Origin: Pseudahrensia aquimaris
GTDB lineage: Bacteria; Pseudomonadota; Alphaproteobacteria; Rhizobiales; Rhizobiaceae
Assembly (NCBI RefSeq): GCF_042676045.1
Contig: NZ_JBHTJV010000009.1
Coordinates: 186,001-250,000 of the forward strand
Direction of reading: 5' to 3'
DNA: 64,000 nucleotides
How positions within the stretch are numbered: position 1 is the first letter of the stretch; every line of letters starts with the position of its first letter. A program made the position numbers and the translations under genes. The notes under the pieces were generated by a model, which searched no databases, was not told the DNA's origin, and saw only the letters and a program-made list of their open reading frames with translations. This document shows positions 50,377 through 58,757 of this stretch, piece after piece.

Positions 50377-52267
50377 GGAAACGCTCCTCAGCGGCTGTCT
50401 CAGAGGCTTTTGCGGCGTGTTTCTTCACGTGGGCCAAAACCAAAGTTAGTGCGGCAGGTGTAATGCCGTCAATTCGAGCGGCTTGACCGATATTGCCTGG
50501 TCGAACCTGCTCCAACTTGAACTTAAGTTCGTTTGACAGACCTGCAATATTGGAAAACAAAAAGTCGTCAGGAATGGTCCGTGCCTCATCTTTCAGGACG
50601 ACATCGATATCGGCCTGTTGTCTCTCAAGATACACCGCATATGACGCGTCGATTTTAATCTGTTTGGCTATTTTGTCATCAATCGGTCCCAATTCTGACC
50701 AAATGGCCCGAACATCATCAAATCCGATCTCCGAATAGCTCATCAGATCGTAGGCACTTCGGCGTACACCGTCCTGAGTTATGTTAAGCCCGTGTTTTCT
50801 TGCTTCATTGGGTGATAACATGAGGCTTTGACACAAATCTTTGGCTTCTTGAAGCGCAACGGCCTTATTGGCATAGGCATCTGACCTCTCACTGCCAACG
50901 CAGCCGATATTCAAACCAATTGGCGTTAGCCTCTGGTCCGCATTATCAGCCCTTAGACTCAAACGGTATTCAGCCCTTGATGTAAACATTCGGTAGGGTT
51001 CGCTGACCCCCCGGCTCACCAAATCATCAATCATCACGCCAATGTAGGAATTCGTCCGGCTGAAATGGAGAGGCTCACCACCACTTGCCTTGAGCGCGGC
51101 GTTCAAACCTGCCACCAAACCCTGAGCGCCCGCCTCTTCATAACCCGTGGTTCCATTGATTTGACCTGCAAGATAGAACCCTTTGACAACCCGCGTTTCA
51201 AGAGTGGGTCGCAGGGCCCGGGGGTCAACATAGTCGTATTCAATGGCGTAGCCAGGCTGCAGAATAATCGCCTTTTCGAGACCTTCAATGGTCGCGATAA
51301 ATTCTGCCTGCACATCTTCCGGCAAAGATGTCGAGATTCCATTGGGATAAACTGTCGGATCATCCAATCCTTCAGGTTCCAGAAAAATTTGGTGACTGTC
51401 TTTCTCCGCAAATTTGACAATCTTGTCTTCCACAGAAGGGCAATAACGCGGACCAACGCCCGCAATTTGCCCAGAATACATCGCCGATTGGTGAACATTG
51501 GCAGCAATAATTTTATGCGTCTTCGCATTTGTTCGCGTGATGCCGCACTCAATCTGTGGAACGCGTATCGCATCGGTAAGGGTCGAAAATGGAATGGGTG
51601 GATCATCGGCAGGTTGCATCTCCAATCGATCCCAGTCGATTGTTCGGCCATCAAGACGGGCAGGGGTGCCGGTCTTCAGACGTCCAAGAGGCAGTTTCAA
51701 AAGCCTAAGAGCTTCGGCCATCGCGTCTGATGGCTTTTCTCCCATACGGCCAGCAGGAATTTTCTTCTCTCCGATATGAATCAGTCCACCAAGGAAGGTC
51801 CCGGTCGTCAAAACCAGCGCTGGCGCAAACAGTTGACGGCCATCCGATAAAACAAGCCCCTGCATCGCAGATTTTTCAATAAGAAGGTTCGCAGCTTCTC
51901 CCTCAATGACGACCAGGTTTGGCTGGGCTTCAATCTCTTCTTGCATGGCCTTCAGGTAGAGCCTTCTGTCCGCCTGCGCTCGTGGGCCACGCACAGCTGG
52001 ACCCCTTCTGCGGTTCAGCATTCGAAACTGAATTCCGGACCGGTCAGCAACACGGGCCATCAGTCCATCAAGAGCGTCAATCTCGCGTACCAGATGGCCC
52101 TTACCCAAACCACCAATGGCAGGATTACACGACAGGGTTCCTATTGTCTGGAATGAGTGGGTCACCAGAGCGGTGCGTGCACCCAGTCGAGCGCTGGCCG
52201 CGGCAGCTTCCGTGCCCGCATGACCACCACCAACCACGATCACATCAAATTTGTGTTCTTGCGCCAT
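50369..52267 (-). CDS. mnmG: tRNA uridine-5-carboxymethylaminomethyl modification enzyme MnmG (GidA)
   Basis: 632 residues. FAD-binding V-V-G-G-G-H-A-G-T-E-A-A at about 11-22, S-C-N-P-A-I-G-G-L-G-K-G-H near 46 with catalytic-region Cys, and R-A-E-Y-R-L-S-L-R-x-D-N-A-D-x-R-L near 445. With MnmE it adds the carboxymethylaminomethyl group to U34 of several tRNAs. First of a coupled mnmG-rsmG-parA-parB unit; 134 bases separate its start from mnmE and contain two parS-like sites. Confidence 0.97.
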   Translation of the reverse strand: MAQEHKFDVIVVGGGHAGTEAAAASARLGARTALVTHSFQTIGTLSCNPAIGGLGKGHLVREIDALDGLMARVADRSGIQFRMLNRRRGPAVRGPRAQADRRLYLKAMQEEIEAQPNLVVIEGEAANLLIEKSAMQGLVLSDGRQLFAPALVLTTGTFLGGLIHIGEKKIPAGRMGEKPSDAMAEALRLLKLPLGRLKTGTPARLDGRTIDWDRLEMQPADDPPIPFSTLTDAIRVPQIECGITRTNAKTHKIIAANVHQSAMYSGQIAGVGPRYCPSVEDKIVKFAEKDSHQIFLEPEGLDDPTVYPNGISTSLPEDVQAEFIATIEGLEKAIILQPGYAIEYDYVDPRALRPTLETRVVKGFYLAGQINGTTGYEEAGAQGLVAGLNAALKASGGEPLHFSRTNSYIGVMIDDLVSRGVSEPYRMFTSRAEYRLSLRADNADQRLTPIGLNIGCVGSERSDAYANKAVALQEAKDLCQSLMLSPNEARKHGLNITQDGVRRSAYDLMSYSEIGFDDVRAIWSELGPIDDKIAKQIKIDASYAVYLERQQADIDVVLKDEARTIPDDFLFSNIAGLSNELKFKLEQVRPGNIGQAARIDGITPAALTLVLAHVKKHAAKASETAAEERFLG

Positions 52268-52355
52268 CGCGCTGCTGTTCCAGATCTTTTCTATGTTACG
52301 TCGGTCTCTTTGACTCGTTTCAAAGCGTCCGTCAAAGGGTGATCAAGCCGCAGTT

Positions 52356-52371
52356 CATTTCACGTGAAACA
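52356..52371. promoter_or_regulatory. parS site 2 (two mismatches)
   Basis: CATTTCACGTGAAACA; the 12-base core TTTCACGTGAAA is intact and the two changes are in the outer left arm. It lies in the mnmG-mnmE intergenic gap, 18 bases from site 3. Confidence 0.8.
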
Positions 52372-52388
52372 AATGACTGGCTGTATAG

Positions 52389-52404
52389 TGTTTCACGTGA
52401 ATCA
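52389..52404. promoter_or_regulatory. parS site 3 (one mismatch)
   Basis: TGTTTCACGTGAATCA, one change in the right arm. It overlaps the last codon of mnmE. Together with site 2 it makes a tandem pair 33 bases centre to centre. Confidence 0.85.
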
Positions 52405-53715
52405 TTTACCGACACAAAATTCTGAAAAAATAACATCCAGTAGGTCCTCAACATCAATACGGCCTGTCAAGCGACCCAAATGGTCTCCGGCTTGTCGAAG
52501 ATGTTCAGAGCGCAATTCCAAATCAAGTTTAGATTGGATGCTCAACCGTAAGCAATTGCTGCATTCATTTAGAGCAAATCGATGCCGTTGACGAGATAAT
52601 GCAGCTGATTCGCCATGTCCCAACCGTTTATCAATGCGATCTTCAAGTTCCCGCAGAAAAACATCCAAACCGTTCGTGTAAACCGTCGAGACTACTATTT
52701 CACACTGGCTCGTGGCTAAATCAGCTTTGGTTCCGATGGTAAGAAGCTGCTCATTTGGTATTTCGCGCAACTTTACTGGAAGGTCAGCGGGAGCATCGCT
52801 GGGGGAAAGCCACACGACCAAATCAGCATGACGTGCAGCTTGTACCGCACGCTTGATTCCCTCACGTTCAATCTCATCATCTGTTTGTCGCAAACCCGCA
52901 GTGTCGGTAATCACCACGAGGTGCTCACCAATACGCATAGAAATTTCAATTGTATCACGGGTTGTTCCAGCTTGCGGCGTTACGATGGCCACATCACGCC
53001 TTGCTAATGCGTTCAAAAGACTGGACTTGCCCGCATTGGGCGGGCCGAGAAGCGCAATCGAGAACCCTTCTCTGATCAATTCTCCGCGTCTTCCATCATC
53101 CAGGTGATCGCTTATTTGATTTATGAGGGTCAACACGCCAGACCAAACCTGATCACTTACGCTACCGGGCACATCATCTTCATCCGCAAAGTCCAACTCC
53201 GCCTCGATCAAAGCGCGTGCCTGGATAATATCGGACCGCCACCCCTCATAGAGCGCCCTAAGAACTCCTTGAGATTGGGAAAGTGCTTGTCGGCGCTGTC
53301 CTTCGGTCTGTGCGGCGATAAGATCAGACAGGCCTTCAAGCTCGGTCAAATCCATTCTATTGTTTTCAAACGCTCGGCGGGAAAATTCACCAGCTTCCGC
53401 AACGCGCAGACCTTCTATTGAAGCCAAAGCGGTCAATATGGCTTCTACTGAAGCCTTGCCACCGTGTCCTTGCAGCTCAAGCACGTCCTCACCTGTAAAG
53501 CTGTTCGGACCGGGAAAATAGATCGAGAGGCCCTCATCAAGAAGATCGCCAGTGGAAGGATGCCGGAACCGAGAAAACGTAGCTTTACGCGGTGGAGGCA
53601 AGCAACCCAGTATTTTTTCCGCTGTATCTGCTACAGCCGGCCCTGAAACGCGAATAATTGCTACGCCACTGGGAAGTGAACCGCTGGAAAGGGCAAAGAT
53701 GGTCTTCTCGTGCAT
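52402..53715 (-). CDS. mnmE: tRNA modification GTPase MnmE (TrmE)
   Basis: 437 residues. N-terminal tetrahydrofolate-binding domain, helical domain, and inserted G domain with G-P-P-N-A-G-K-S-S-L near 225 and D-T-A-G-L-R near 270. The C-terminal F-C-V-G-K carries the essential Cys. Partner of MnmG in U34 modification. Upstream is rho on the same strand (90-base gap). Confidence 0.97.
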   Translation of the reverse strand: MHEKTIFALSSGSLPSGVAIIRVSGPAVADTAEKILGCLPPPRKATFSRFRHPSTGDLLDEGLSIYFPGPNSFTGEDVLELQGHGGKASVEAILTALASIEGLRVAEAGEFSRRAFENNRMDLTELEGLSDLIAAQTEGQRRQALSQSQGVLRALYEGWRSDIIQARALIEAELDFADEDDVPGSVSDQVWSGVLTLINQISDHLDDGRRGELIREGFSIALLGPPNAGKSSLLNALARRDVAIVTPQAGTTRDTIEISMRIGEHLVVITDTAGLRQTDDEIEREGIKRAVQAARHADLVVWLSPSDAPADLPVKLREIPNEQLLTIGTKADLATSQCEIVVSTVYTNGLDVFLRELEDRIDKRLGHGESAALSRQRHRFALNECSNCLRLSIQSKLDLELRSEHLRQAGDHLGRLTGRIDVEDLLDVIFSEFCVGK

Positions 53716-53805
53716 TCCTTATCCCTCAATAGGAAGACACCAAAAGAACATGAGATTATTTCGTAGCCGAATCAAAGTGAATCAAAGAACGAGCATTTGA
53801 TCAAA

Positions 53806-55071
53806 TCAGGTGTTCATCGAATCGAAAAATTCTGCGTTGTTTTTTGTTTGCTTCAGTTTATCGATCAAGAATTCGATGGCGTCCGTGTTGCCCATTGAGG
53901 ACAAAATACGGCGCAGTACGAAGATTTTCTGCAAGTCTTCTTTCGGCACCAGCAAGTCTTCCTTACGTGTGCCAGATTTAAGGATATCCATCGCAGGATA
54001 AGTGCGTTTGTCAGCAACCTTACGATCCAGCACAATTTCTGAGTTACCTGTGCCTTTGAATTCTTCAAAGATCACTTCGTCCATACGGCTGCCTGTATCA
54101 ATCAGAGCAGTCGCAATAATCGTCAGAGAACCGCCTTCCTCAATGTTACGAGCGGCACCAAAGAAACGTTTAGGGCGCTGCAGGGCATTGGCGTCTACAC
54201 CACCCGTCAGAACCTTACCCGATGATGGAACGGTCGTGTTGTAAGCCCGGCCAAGACGTGTAATCGAATCGAGAAGGATCACCACATCGCGACCATGCTC
54301 AACGAGCCTTTTCGCTTTTTCGATAACCATTTCAGTAACTTGAACGTGTCGCGTTGCCGGTTCATCGAAGGTTGAAGCAATCACTTCTCCCTTTACCGTC
54401 CGCGACATGTCTGTCACTTCTTCCGGTCGTTCATCGATCAACAAGACGATCAAATACGCTTCTGGATGGTTGGCTGTAATGGATTTTGCAACATTTTGGA
54501 GAAGCACCGTTTTACCAGTGCGCGGCGGCGCCGTTATCAGAGCACGTTGGCCCTTGCCCAGCGGTGCAACCAGATCAATAACACGCGCTGACAAGTCTTT
54601 TGCTTCTGGGTCATCGATTTCCATGTGAAACCGTTCTTCCGGGTAAAGCGGCGTCAGGTTATCAAAATGGATCTTATGCTTGATTGTCTCTGGATCATCG
54701 AAATTGATCGTATTGACCTGCAAGAGTGCGAAATAACGCTCGCCGTCTTTTGGAGACCGGATTGGTCCCTCAACCGTATCACCCGTGCGAAGCGAAAATT
54801 TCCGCAACTGAGAGGGTGAGATGTAAATATCATCGGGGCCCGGTAGATAGTTGGCGCTTGGTGAACGCAAGAACGCAAAGCCATCTTGCAGCACTTCCAC
54901 GACACCCTGACCGATAATTTCTACATCGCGCTCGGCCAGCTGTTTGAGAATCGCAAACATCAACTCCTGCTTGCGCAGTGTGCTGGCATTTTCCACTTCC
55001 AGCTCTTCAGCAAAAGAAATGAGATCTGTCGGCGACTTCGCCTTCAGATCGTGAAGTTTCATCTGGTCCAT
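53806..55071 (-). CDS. rho: Transcription termination factor Rho
   Basis: 421 residues from the ATG at 55071, chosen because M-D-Q-M-K-L-x-x-L-K matches the usual Rho N-terminus and length; an upstream start at 55149 would add 26 residues. RNA-binding cold-shock-like domain (about 50-120), Walker A R-T-G-K-T near 180, Q-loop and R-loop regions intact (L-L-I-D-E-R-P-E-E-V, D-S-I-T-R-L-G-R-A). Homohexameric helicase that ends transcription. 235 bases separate it from hemJ; they hold a 12-bp palindrome ATAGGGCCCTAT (55264-55275) and no clear gene. Confidence 0.97.
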   Translation of the reverse strand: MDQMKLHDLKAKSPTDLISFAEELEVENASTLRKQELMFAILKQLAERDVEIIGQGVVEVLQDGFAFLRSPSANYLPGPDDIYISPSQLRKFSLRTGDTVEGPIRSPKDGERYFALLQVNTINFDDPETIKHKIHFDNLTPLYPEERFHMEIDDPEAKDLSARVIDLVAPLGKGQRALITAPPRTGKTVLLQNVAKSITANHPEAYLIVLLIDERPEEVTDMSRTVKGEVIASTFDEPATRHVQVTEMVIEKAKRLVEHGRDVVILLDSITRLGRAYNTTVPSSGKVLTGGVDANALQRPKRFFGAARNIEEGGSLTIIATALIDTGSRMDEVIFEEFKGTGNSEIVLDRKVADKRTYPAMDILKSGTRKEDLLVPKEDLQKIFVLRRILSSMGNTDAIEFLIDKLKQTKNNAEFFDSMNT

Positions 55072-55306
55072 AAAGTGATTTCCATGAAGCGTGCGGACCG
55101 TCAGCCCGACTTTAAGTTGAGGAGGATTCGGTTCCGAGGCGGACGCCAAAGACCATCATGCGAATGAGAAGGTTTCCAACAAAGCAGACGTTTGGGGCAT
55201 CGGTTTGGCAAAGCCAAGCTGCAAGGCAGGACCCGCAAGCGGGCAACAGCGTATCCGAGGTTGATAGGGCCCTATTAGACCCGAATCATCCCATTCGCAA
55301 GCAAAA

Positions 55307-55729
55307 TCAGAATGGTTTGACGACCACCAAAATAACGATGACGATCAACAACACGGTCGGGACTTCATTCGCGATCCGAAAAAAGCGCTGCGGCTTTTCG
55401 TTTCGATCTTCTGCAAAGGCCTTCATCCAGCCCACAGAGATGAAATGGAAGACCGTCAGAACCAAGACGAGCGCCAGTTTGATAATGAACCACGGTTCGG
55501 CCCAAACATTGTAAAGCGCGGCTATCCAGATGCCGAACACCCAGGTGGCAATCATGGCGGGTGTCATAATCGCCTTCATCAAGCGTCGTTCCATGACCTT
55601 GAACGTTTCCGATGTCTCCGGGGTAACACCTTCGGCCGCATGATAAACGAAAAGGCGTGGCAAATAGAGAAAGCCGACCATCCAGGCGATCATGGCAATA
55701 ACGTGCAGAGATTTGACCCACAGATCCAT
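55307..55729 (-). CDS. hemJ: Protoporphyrinogen oxidase HemJ
   Basis: 140 residues from the ATG at 55729. Four membrane helices; the conserved His in K-S-L-H-V-I-A near residue 9 and the conserved Lys in I-I-K-L-A-L near 84 are present. HemJ oxidises protoporphyrinogen IX to protoporphyrin IX in bacteria lacking HemG or HemY oxidases. Lies directly after hemE (12-base gap), so two heme genes flank the origin. Confidence 0.92.
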   Translation of the reverse strand: MDLWVKSLHVIAMIAWMVGFLYLPRLFVYHAAEGVTPETSETFKVMERRLMKAIMTPAMIATWVFGIWIAALYNVWAEPWFIIKLALVLVLTVFHFISVGWMKAFAEDRNEKPQRFFRIANEVPTVLLIVIVILVVVKPF

Positions 55730-55741
55730 CAATTCTTCCCC

Positions 55742-56779
55742 TTAACATACCATCCGAACACGGTCGATCATCTGCTGAACGTGCGGTATAGGTGTTTCAG
55801 GCGTGATGCCATGACCGAGATTGAACACCAATGGTCCGTTATTGAGATGTTCAATTATGTTATCAACGGCGGTGTCCAAAGATGTACCGCCAGCGATCAA
55901 CCGCTTAGGGTCCAAATTACCTTGAATTGGCACCTCCTTTTGCAAATCTTGCGCAAAAGCCATCGGCAGACACCAATCAATCCCAATCATATCCACACCC
56001 GTAGCAGCAGCATATCCCTTGTAGAATGCACCCACTCCTTTAGGGAAACCGATGATTTTGGCATCGGGAATTTGCGCCCGAACGTTGGCTACCACGCGTT
56101 TGACAGGCTCCACACACCAGCGGGTAAATTGATCTTCGTCCAGAACTGACGCCCAGGAATCAAATATTTGCACCGCATCAGCGCCAGCTTTCAACTGAGC
56201 GATCAGATAGGAAGATGAAGCATCAACCAGCACATCGATTAAAGTCTGAAAATCGTCGGGCTGTGTAAGCGCGAACTGTCGGGCCGGCCCCTGATCTGGC
56301 GTGCCATGGCCAGCGATCATATAGGTTGCCACTGTCCAAGGCGCTCCGCAGAACCCTAACAACGTTGTCTGTTCCGGCAGTTCATTGCTCAACCGATCAA
56401 CAGTCTCCAAAACCGGTGCGAGATATTCAACCACTTTGCTCGCATCCAGTTTGGCAATCGCCGCGGCATCAACCGGCTTCAGGATTGGTCCACGGCCTTC
56501 TTCAAAGCGCAGATCAACGCCTAGCGCATCAGGAATAACCAAAATATCAGAAAACAGAATTGCCGCATCAAAGCCAAACCGTCGGATCGGCTGCAAGGTC
56601 ACTTCGGTCGCCAGTGGTGGATTGTAGCAAAGATCGAGAAAGCTCCCAGCCTCTTTGCGGGTGGCTTTGTATTCGGGCAGATACCTACCGGCCTGACGCA
56701 TCATCCATATCGGTGGGGGTGTTAGACTTTCTCCAGCTATTACACGCATCACTGATTTGTCTTCACGTTTCATAGGCAT
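55742..56779 (-). CDS. hemE: Uroporphyrinogen decarboxylase
   Basis: 345 residues from the ATG at 56779 (a second ATG two codons later is also possible; a longer frame to 56905 would run into the origin region). Substrate-binding R-Q-A-G-R-Y-L-P-E-Y near 27, catalytic Asp region F-S-D-I-L-V near 75 and G-F-C-G-A-P-W-T near 140. Decarboxylates uroporphyrinogen III to coproporphyrinogen III. Its start faces the putative oriC, the arrangement known from Caulobacter and Rhizobiales. Confidence 0.96.
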   Translation of the reverse strand: MPMKREDKSVMRVIAGESLTPPPIWMMRQAGRYLPEYKATRKEAGSFLDLCYNPPLATEVTLQPIRRFGFDAAILFSDILVIPDALGVDLRFEEGRGPILKPVDAAAIAKLDASKVVEYLAPVLETVDRLSNELPEQTTLLGFCGAPWTVATYMIAGHGTPDQGPARQFALTQPDDFQTLIDVLVDASSSYLIAQLKAGADAVQIFDSWASVLDEDQFTRWCVEPVKRVVANVRAQIPDAKIIGFPKGVGAFYKGYAAATGVDMIGIDWCLPMAFAQDLQKEVPIQGNLDPKRLIAGGTSLDTAVDNIIEHLNNGPLVFNLGHGITPETPIPHVQQMIDRVRMVC

Positions 56780-57243
56780 CCCGTGCTGGTCCTGTCGTCT
56801 CTTTTTGTCACCTTTGCACAGTGCCTTCCAAAAAGGGTTTGTGTCTGTGTGATTATTGATTCTGTTTAGACTCGGTGGATTATGGGGATTGAATCTTATC
56901 CACACACAACACTGCCAAAGCCTCGGTTGTCCGAACTTGTAGACAAGTTTTCCGTCTGTGGAAATGGACAGTGGGAAAAAGAGATTCGCTATTCTGAATC
57001 AATTGGTTCCCAACTGAATTCAAGCCAGCAACCTGTTTGCAACGTATGAATAAGTTTCCATAAAGGTGAATAAACCGTTAACTCACAAACCCAACTGAAA
57101 CCTGTCCCTCCCTTTCCGCATGTGGATGGATTTTGCTCCAGTGGGCATCAAAACCAGCCGCTGCCCGATTCATCGTTTTTGTCCACATTGATTCACAAAT
57201 GCGAAATGTGTCGATTACCCGCGTGAGCTGAAAGGAAACTCCC
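56780..57243. other. Putative chromosomal replication origin (oriC)
   Basis: 464 non-coding bases between divergent hemE and PSRP genes. Contains a perfect DnaA box TTATCCACA (56896-56904) and near-matches with one mismatch: TTATTCATA (57045-57053, minus), TTATTCACC (57065-57073, minus), TTGTCCACA (57179-57187) and TGATTCACA (57189-57197). Seven GANTC sites start at 56858, 56869, 56891, 56983, 56996, 57167 and 57190, against about two expected. Genes on both sides read outward, and parS sites lie nearby. The promoters of hemE and PSRP must also be here. Confidence 0.85.
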
Positions 57244-58101
57244 ATGGCCGTTCGATCCTGGCTTCAAAAAGCCCGAGAAAAGGTCTCGAAAAAGAGCTTC
57301 TTTCATCTCCACATGATCTCCGATTCTACCGGAGAAACATTAACCACAGTAGGGCGAGCGGCCGCAGCGCAATACACCAATTGGCGTGCCATCGAGCATA
57401 TTTCACCGATGGTTCGCGATGAGGAAGCGCTGAAAACGGCGCTCAAGAAAATCGAGGATGCTCCCGGTATTGTCCTCTACACACTGGTCAACGAGGCTCA
57501 CAGCGAATTTCTTCAAGCACGCTGTCGGGCATTGGAGGCACCTGCGATCAATGTTTTGGATCCCCTGACGCAAGTCTTCGATTCTCATCTAGGGGAGAAA
57601 ATGTCCGGACAGGTGGGGGCGCAGCACGCACTGGATGAGGATTATTTTGGCCGCCTGGAAGCGTTGCGTTTTGCGATGAACCATGATGACGGCAACCTTC
57701 CTGATGATATTGAGGAAATCGATGTGATTCTGATCGGCATCAGCAGAACATCGAAAACACCCACCAGCATCTATCTAGCCCAACGGGGTTTGAAGGTGTG
57801 CAACATCCCGTTGGTTCCAGGCAATGATCTGCCGGACAATGTCATCAACTCTAAAAAGCCACTGATTGTTGCACTTATCGCCTCAACAGAGCGGATTCTT
57901 CAGGTGCGCGAAAACCGTCTTCTGGCTTTCGAGCGCGATATGACCGACGACGCCTATATTGACCGCGCTTCAATCCAGGAGGAACTCGTGTGGACACGGC
58001 AATTGTGCCAGGACAATTCCTGGCCGATGATTGATGTCTCCAAACGTTCTGTTGAGGAGACGGCGGCTGCTATTCTTGCCTTGATGCAAAACGATTCCTA
58101 A
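57244..58101 (+). CDS. Pyruvate phosphate dikinase regulatory protein (PSRP, DUF299)
   Basis: 285 residues. The P-loop-like G-I-S-R-T-S-K-T-P-T-S near 168 and N-terminal H-M-I-S-D-S-T-G-E-T mark the DUF299 bifunctional kinase/pyrophosphorylase family, which phosphorylates and dephosphorylates a Thr of pyruvate phosphate dikinase or PEP synthase. First gene right of the origin; followed by maf after 50 bases, as in many Rhizobiales. Confidence 0.94.
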   Translation: MAVRSWLQKAREKVSKKSFFHLHMISDSTGETLTTVGRAAAAQYTNWRAIEHISPMVRDEEALKTALKKIEDAPGIVLYTLVNEAHSEFLQARCRALEAPAINVLDPLTQVFDSHLGEKMSGQVGAQHALDEDYFGRLEALRFAMNHDDGNLPDDIEEIDVILIGISRTSKTPTSIYLAQRGLKVCNIPLVPGNDLPDNVINSKKPLIVALIASTERILQVRENRLLAFERDMTDDAYIDRASIQEELVWTRQLCQDNSWPMIDVSKRSVEETAAAILALMQNDS

Positions 58102-58151
58102 ACCCACCCTCATCGCCCAATCTTGATCGCCTTGAAGCGGAGTTCGACACC

Positions 58152-58757
58152 ATGACGGATCAAAAACGCATCGTTCTCGCGTCTGGAAGCACGTTCAGGG
58201 CTGATATTTTGCGCAATGCTGGGCTGACGATAGAGCAAATACCATCGACGCTGGACGAGCGGGCGCTTGAGGCGCCACTGGCGCAAGCCGATGTTCTGCC
58301 GGAAGACCGCGCGGAAATTCTAGCTGAAGCGAAGGCGGGGCAGGTTTCACAAGCACAAATTGGCGCATGGGTAATCGGCTGCGATCAGATCCTGTCCTTC
58401 GAAGGGGAAGTGCTCCACAAACCGAAAGACATGGACGAAGCGCGACGACGTCTTATCGCGCTATCGGGAAAAACCCATATGCTTCATTCTGCTGTAGTGT
58501 TGGCTAAAGACGGCCAAACGGTTTGGCGGCATGTGGAACCTTGCAAAATGGTGATGCGTGAATTCGATCCCGGTTTCGTAGGGCGGCATTTGGCAAGCAC
58601 CGGCGATGCTGTTTTGTCATCCGTTGGTGCATATCAAATTGAGGGGCCGGGCGCGCAATTGTTCCAATCTATTGGTGGCGATCTGTTCTCCATTATGGGT
58701 CTTCCCTTGCTTCCGCTGCTGAACGCTTTGCGCAAGGAAAACGTGATTGATGGCTGA
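58152..58757 (+). CDS. maf: Maf-like nucleoside triphosphate pyrophosphatase
   Basis: 201 residues. N-terminal L-A-S-G-S-x-x-R near 10 and the central I-G-C-D-Q-I-L near 80, with K-P-K-D near 95, are Maf hallmarks. Family members hydrolyse dTTP/UTP or modified nucleotides, in cell-division arrest or nucleotide-pool cleaning. This paralogue lies in the conserved block PSRP-maf-aroE-coaE-dnaQ; its stop overlaps the next start by eight bases. Confidence 0.92.
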   Translation: MTDQKRIVLASGSTFRADILRNAGLTIEQIPSTLDERALEAPLAQADVLPEDRAEILAEAKAGQVSQAQIGAWVIGCDQILSFEGEVLHKPKDMDEARRRLIALSGKTHMLHSAVVLAKDGQTVWRHVEPCKMVMREFDPGFVGRHLASTGDAVLSSVGAYQIEGPGAQLFQSIGGDLFSIMGLPLLPLLNALRKENVIDG

